Part shown: positions 61,614-64,000 of the stretch, piece by piece | Layout of the letters: each line of letters starts with the position of its first letter | Position numbering within the stretch: position 1 is the first letter of the stretch | NCBI RefSeq assembly: GCF_900167025.1 | Contig: NZ_FUXC01000003.1 | Coordinates: 8,457-72,456 of the forward strand | Direction of reading: 5' to 3' | DNA length: 64,000 bases | Origin: Treponema berlinense | Lineage (GTDB): Bacteria; Spirochaetota; Spirochaetia; Treponematales; Treponemataceae | Position numbers and translations under genes: made by a program | Notes under the pieces: generated by a model | The model's input: only the letters and a program-made list of their open reading frames with translations | What the model was told of the DNA's origin: nothing | The model's database searches: none

Positions 61614-63134
61614 ATGACTTCATCGGTGTTCACAAAAATCAATTCTGTTTTAGATGCTATTGACGGTTTTGTGTGGGGACTTCCCCTCATAATTCTGATT
61701 CTTGCAACCGGCATCTTTTTGACAATCAGGCTCAGAGGCGTTCAGTTCTCTCAACTCAAGTTTGCAATTAAATCTATTTTCCGCAAACCTGATTCAAAGG
61801 AAGGCGGAGAGCTTTCTTCTTTTAAGAGCCTTTGTACTGCGCTTTCTGCAACAATTGGAACCGGAAACATTGTCGGTGTTGCTACTGCCATTGCTCTTGG
61901 CGGTCCTGGTTCTCTTTTCTGGATGTGGCTTGCCGCGCTTTTGGGAATGGCCACAAAATATTCTGAATGTCTTCTTGCTATTCATTTCCGCGAAGAAAAG
62001 GCTGACGGCCATATTCTCGGAGGTCCTTTCTACACTTGCGAAAAAGGCGTTGGCGCAAAATTCCCTCGTCTTGGAAAAGTTCTCGCGATTTTGTTTGCAA
62101 TCTTCGGAACCATGGTTGGTTTGTTTGGAATCGGAACTTTTAGTCAGGTAAATTCTATCACAACTGCTGTTGAAACTTTCTCTTCGACTGTTGTCGGAGG
62201 CGCTGCTCTCGCTACTGTTTCAATTCCTGGAATTGGTACATATTCTGTTGTTGTGGTAATTGCTTCTATTGTTCTTGCAATTTTGGTTGCCCTCGTAATC
62301 ATTGGCGGTCTTAAAAGAATTTCAAATGTTGCGGCGGTAATTGTTCCTGTAATGGCTGTTATTTATTTTGTGTTTGGTGTTTTTGCCGTTTCTTGCAATA
62401 TTTCTCATGTTACAGAAGCTTTTGAAAGAATTTTCCAGGGCGCATTTGGCTTTAAGGCTGTTACTGGTGGCGCTGTCGGCGCAATGATTGTTGCAATGCA
62501 GAAAGGTATTGCCCGCGGTATTTTCTCGAACGAAGCCGGACTTGGTTCTGCTCCGATTGCCGCTTCTGCCGCAAAGGTTGATTATGCGGTTCAGCAGGGA
62601 ATTATCTCTATGACTGGAACTTTCTTTGATACAATCGTAATCTGTACTATCACAGGTCTTACAATTGTAATCGGCGGAATTTTGAATCCTGAAATTCTCG
62701 ATCCTCAAAAATTCCAGGGATTTGCAATTACAAACGCTGCGTTCCACGCCTTGCTTCCTCGCATTCCTGACGTTGTAATTTCGTTTGTTTTGATGGCTTG
62801 TCTTGTTTTGTTTGCATTTACAACAATTTTGGGCTGGGATTATTATTCAGAACGCTGTATCGAATATCTTTCTGACGGAAAAATGACTCTGGTAAAAATC
62901 TACCGCTGGCTTTATATTGCCGCAATTTTTAGCGGTCCTTATATGACTGTAAGCGCTGTTTGGACAATCGCCGACATCGTAAACGGACTTATGGCAATTC
63001 CAAATATTATTTCTCTCCTTGTTCTGAACGGAATTATCGTAAAACTTACGGCGGATTATTTCTCTGGAAAACGCATCTATTCAATTGGATACGATTTTTG
63101 GAACAATCCTGTTGCTGACGCAGAACAAAACTAA
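61614..63134 (+). CDS. AGCS-family alanine/glycine:cation symporter
   Basis: A 506-residue Na+-coupled alanine/glycine transporter of the AGCS family, with 11 or so hydrophobic segments. Hallmarks: LSATIGTGNIVGVATAIALGGPGSLFWMW and GIARGIFSNEAGLGSAPIAASAA. AAGGAG at 61602-61607 marks the ATG at 61614; the longer TTG frame runs into the riboswitch terminator. The glycine riboswitch just upstream indicates glycine as a likely substrate or signal. Confidence 0.95.
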   Translation: MTSSVFTKINSVLDAIDGFVWGLPLIILILATGIFLTIRLRGVQFSQLKFAIKSIFRKPDSKEGGELSSFKSLCTALSATIGTGNIVGVATAIALGGPGSLFWMWLAALLGMATKYSECLLAIHFREEKADGHILGGPFYTCEKGVGAKFPRLGKVLAILFAIFGTMVGLFGIGTFSQVNSITTAVETFSSTVVGGAALATVSIPGIGTYSVVVVIASIVLAILVALVIIGGLKRISNVAAVIVPVMAVIYFVFGVFAVSCNISHVTEAFERIFQGAFGFKAVTGGAVGAMIVAMQKGIARGIFSNEAGLGSAPIAASAAKVDYAVQQGIISMTGTFFDTIVICTITGLTIVIGGILNPEILDPQKFQGFAITNAAFHALLPRIPDVVISFVLMACLVLFAFTTILGWDYYSERCIEYLSDGKMTLVKIYRWLYIAAIFSGPYMTVSAVWTIADIVNGLMAIPNIISLLVLNGIIVKLTADYFSGKRIYSIGYDFWNNPVADAEQN

Positions 63135-63162
63135 AAAATAGAGTTCAGTTAAAAAATGGAAT

Positions 63163-63200
63163 ATTCCCCGGAAGACAGAAGTTTTCCGGGGATTTTTTTT
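63163..63200 (+). terminator. Terminator after the symporter gene
   Basis: TCCCCGG (63165-63171) pairs with CCGGGGA (63186-63192), extended by AA/TT, followed by eight T. Confidence 0.9.
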
Positions 63201-63257
63201 GACAGAATTTTTTGAACGGATTTTGCCGTAAAAATTGTTTTGTGCTAGAATGAAATT

Positions 63258-63881
63258 ATGAATATTTCTGTTTTTCTTGCGCCAGGGTTTGAAGAAATCG
63301 AAGCCCTGACGGTTGTTGATTATTTGCGTCGTGCTGGTCAGAATGTTACGACTGTTAGCGTGCCGGAAGACGGCTGTGTTGATGAGCAGATTGTTGTAAA
63401 AGGCAGTCATGGAATTCCTGTTACTGCGGATATTCTGCTTAAAGATTACATAAAAAAACTGGACGGTGAATTGACCGATGCCATTTACTTTCCTGGCGGA
63501 ATGCCTGGAGCAAAAAATTTGGCGGACAATCAGTTTTTGTTTACTTTTACGATTAGAATGGCGCGCGGCGGAAAAGTTGTTGCTGCAATTTGTGCCGCTC
63601 CTGCTGTTGTTCTTGCTCCAACTGGAATTTTGGCTAACCGAAAATGGACATGCTATCCGGAGATGGAAAAAGAACTTGATAAGTGGTGTGGAAGCGCGCT
63701 TAAGGCTGAGGAACTGACCGAAAATTCAACTCATATAAAGAATGTTCCGTTTGTTTTAGATAACAATGTGCTTACGGGGCGCGGACCTGGAACTGCCGAA
63801 CAGTTTGCAATGAAATTCGTTGAGCTTCTTTGCGGAGAACTTGTCGCAGAAAGAATCCGTCAAGGTTCTTGCCAGAGATAA
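63258..63881 (+). CDS. DJ-1/PfpI-family protein
   Basis: A 207-residue DJ-1/ThiJ protein, slightly longer than the usual 180-190. The nucleophile elbow AAICAAPAVVL has Cys112, and Glu15 (APGFEEIEAL) would orient it. DJ-1 members act as protein or glyoxal deglycases or redox sensors; the reaction here is not determined. It is monocistronic, ended by a strong hairpin. Confidence 0.92.
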   Translation: MNISVFLAPGFEEIEALTVVDYLRRAGQNVTTVSVPEDGCVDEQIVVKGSHGIPVTADILLKDYIKKLDGELTDAIYFPGGMPGAKNLADNQFLFTFTIRMARGGKVVAAICAAPAVVLAPTGILANRKWTCYPEMEKELDKWCGSALKAEELTENSTHIKNVPFVLDNNVLTGRGPGTAEQFAMKFVELLCGELVAERIRQGSCQR

Positions 63882-63912
63882 ATTTGTAAAACAGTTTGTT
63901 TTTTACAAAAAA

Positions 63913-63973
63913 GGCTGTCTGAAAGTTTGTGGAGCTTTTAATTGCCACAGGTTGTCAGACAGCCATTTTTTTT
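63913..63973 (+). terminator. Terminator after the DJ-1-like gene
   Basis: GGCTGTCTGA (63913-63922) pairs with TCAGACAGCC (63955-63964), with TGTGG/CCACA stacked inside, followed by A and eight T. Confidence 0.9.
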
Positions 63974-64000
63974 AGCAAAAAATTATGCGTTTTGGACGCA

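Noticed and set aside
61600-63134. Longer start of the symporter at 61581
   Set aside because: Would begin at TTG inside the riboswitch expression region, before the Shine-Dalgarno at 61602; ATG 61614 fits better.

Overview
The window reads as a chromosomal segment of a host-associated Treponema-like spirochete. No rRNA, tRNA or marker gene confirms this; the assignment is inferred from AT-rich DNA, many methyl-accepting chemotaxis proteins and two-component proteins, a MoxR/BatA/BatB/BatD-type operon, a GTP-type PEP carboxykinase, a bacteriohemerythrin and the codon style.

Layout. (1) 0.3-3.7 kb: a DUF4143-type ATPase behind four phased repeats, and a six-TM chemoreceptor. (2) 4.1-17.1 kb: a defence island. 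It holds an Mpi-like serine recombinase, a start-less alternative 3' half of a DNA methyltransferase, a VapBC pair with a frameshifted toxin, an ATPase plus TOPRIM-like pair, a complete Eco57I/PglX-like adenine methyltransferase, a PLD-SNF2 helicase, and a divergent XRE + ImmA-like pair. (3) 17.3-30.7 kb: HU-like protein, Na+ symporter, DinJ-YafQ, hemerythrin, nuclease-like lipoprotein, solitary beta-class methyltransferase, an ABC importer of the Fe3+/phosphonate class, and PEP carboxykinase. (4) 31-47.5 kb: ArsB/NhaD-type permease, VTC-DUF4956-CotH cluster, a small protein with FliM-like peptides, an aminotransferase, the Bat operon, Smr and DnaJ proteins. (5) 47.6-63.9 kb: IF-1, DksA-like protein, PHP phosphatase, a two-component pair, MgtE behind a short proline-containing leader ORF, an MCP with a TRAP binding protein, MATE pump, AraC regulator, a candidate structured RNA, a glycine-riboswitch-controlled symporter, and a DJ-1 protein.

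Most striking: the methyltransferase (minus strand, 12174 to 8959) and the start-less fragment (plus strand, 4718 to 6076) share an inverted ~60-bp block that encodes the RPS...GFDIVIGNPPYI region. Inversion between the two blocks would join the expressed N-terminal 638 residues in frame to the other 452-residue C-terminal half, which carries a different target-recognition domain. The serine recombinase gene ends exactly at the left block, and its stop codon lies inside it. The arrangement looks like a recombinase-driven ON/ON specificity switch of a restriction-modification or anti-phage system, with an ATPase/TOPRIM defence pair carried on the invertible segment.

Other points of interest are an anti-Shine-Dalgarno/PPP leader before mgtE, two genes broken at poly(A) tracts, an unassigned terminated RNA near 60.6 kb, and dispersed intergenic palindromic repeats.
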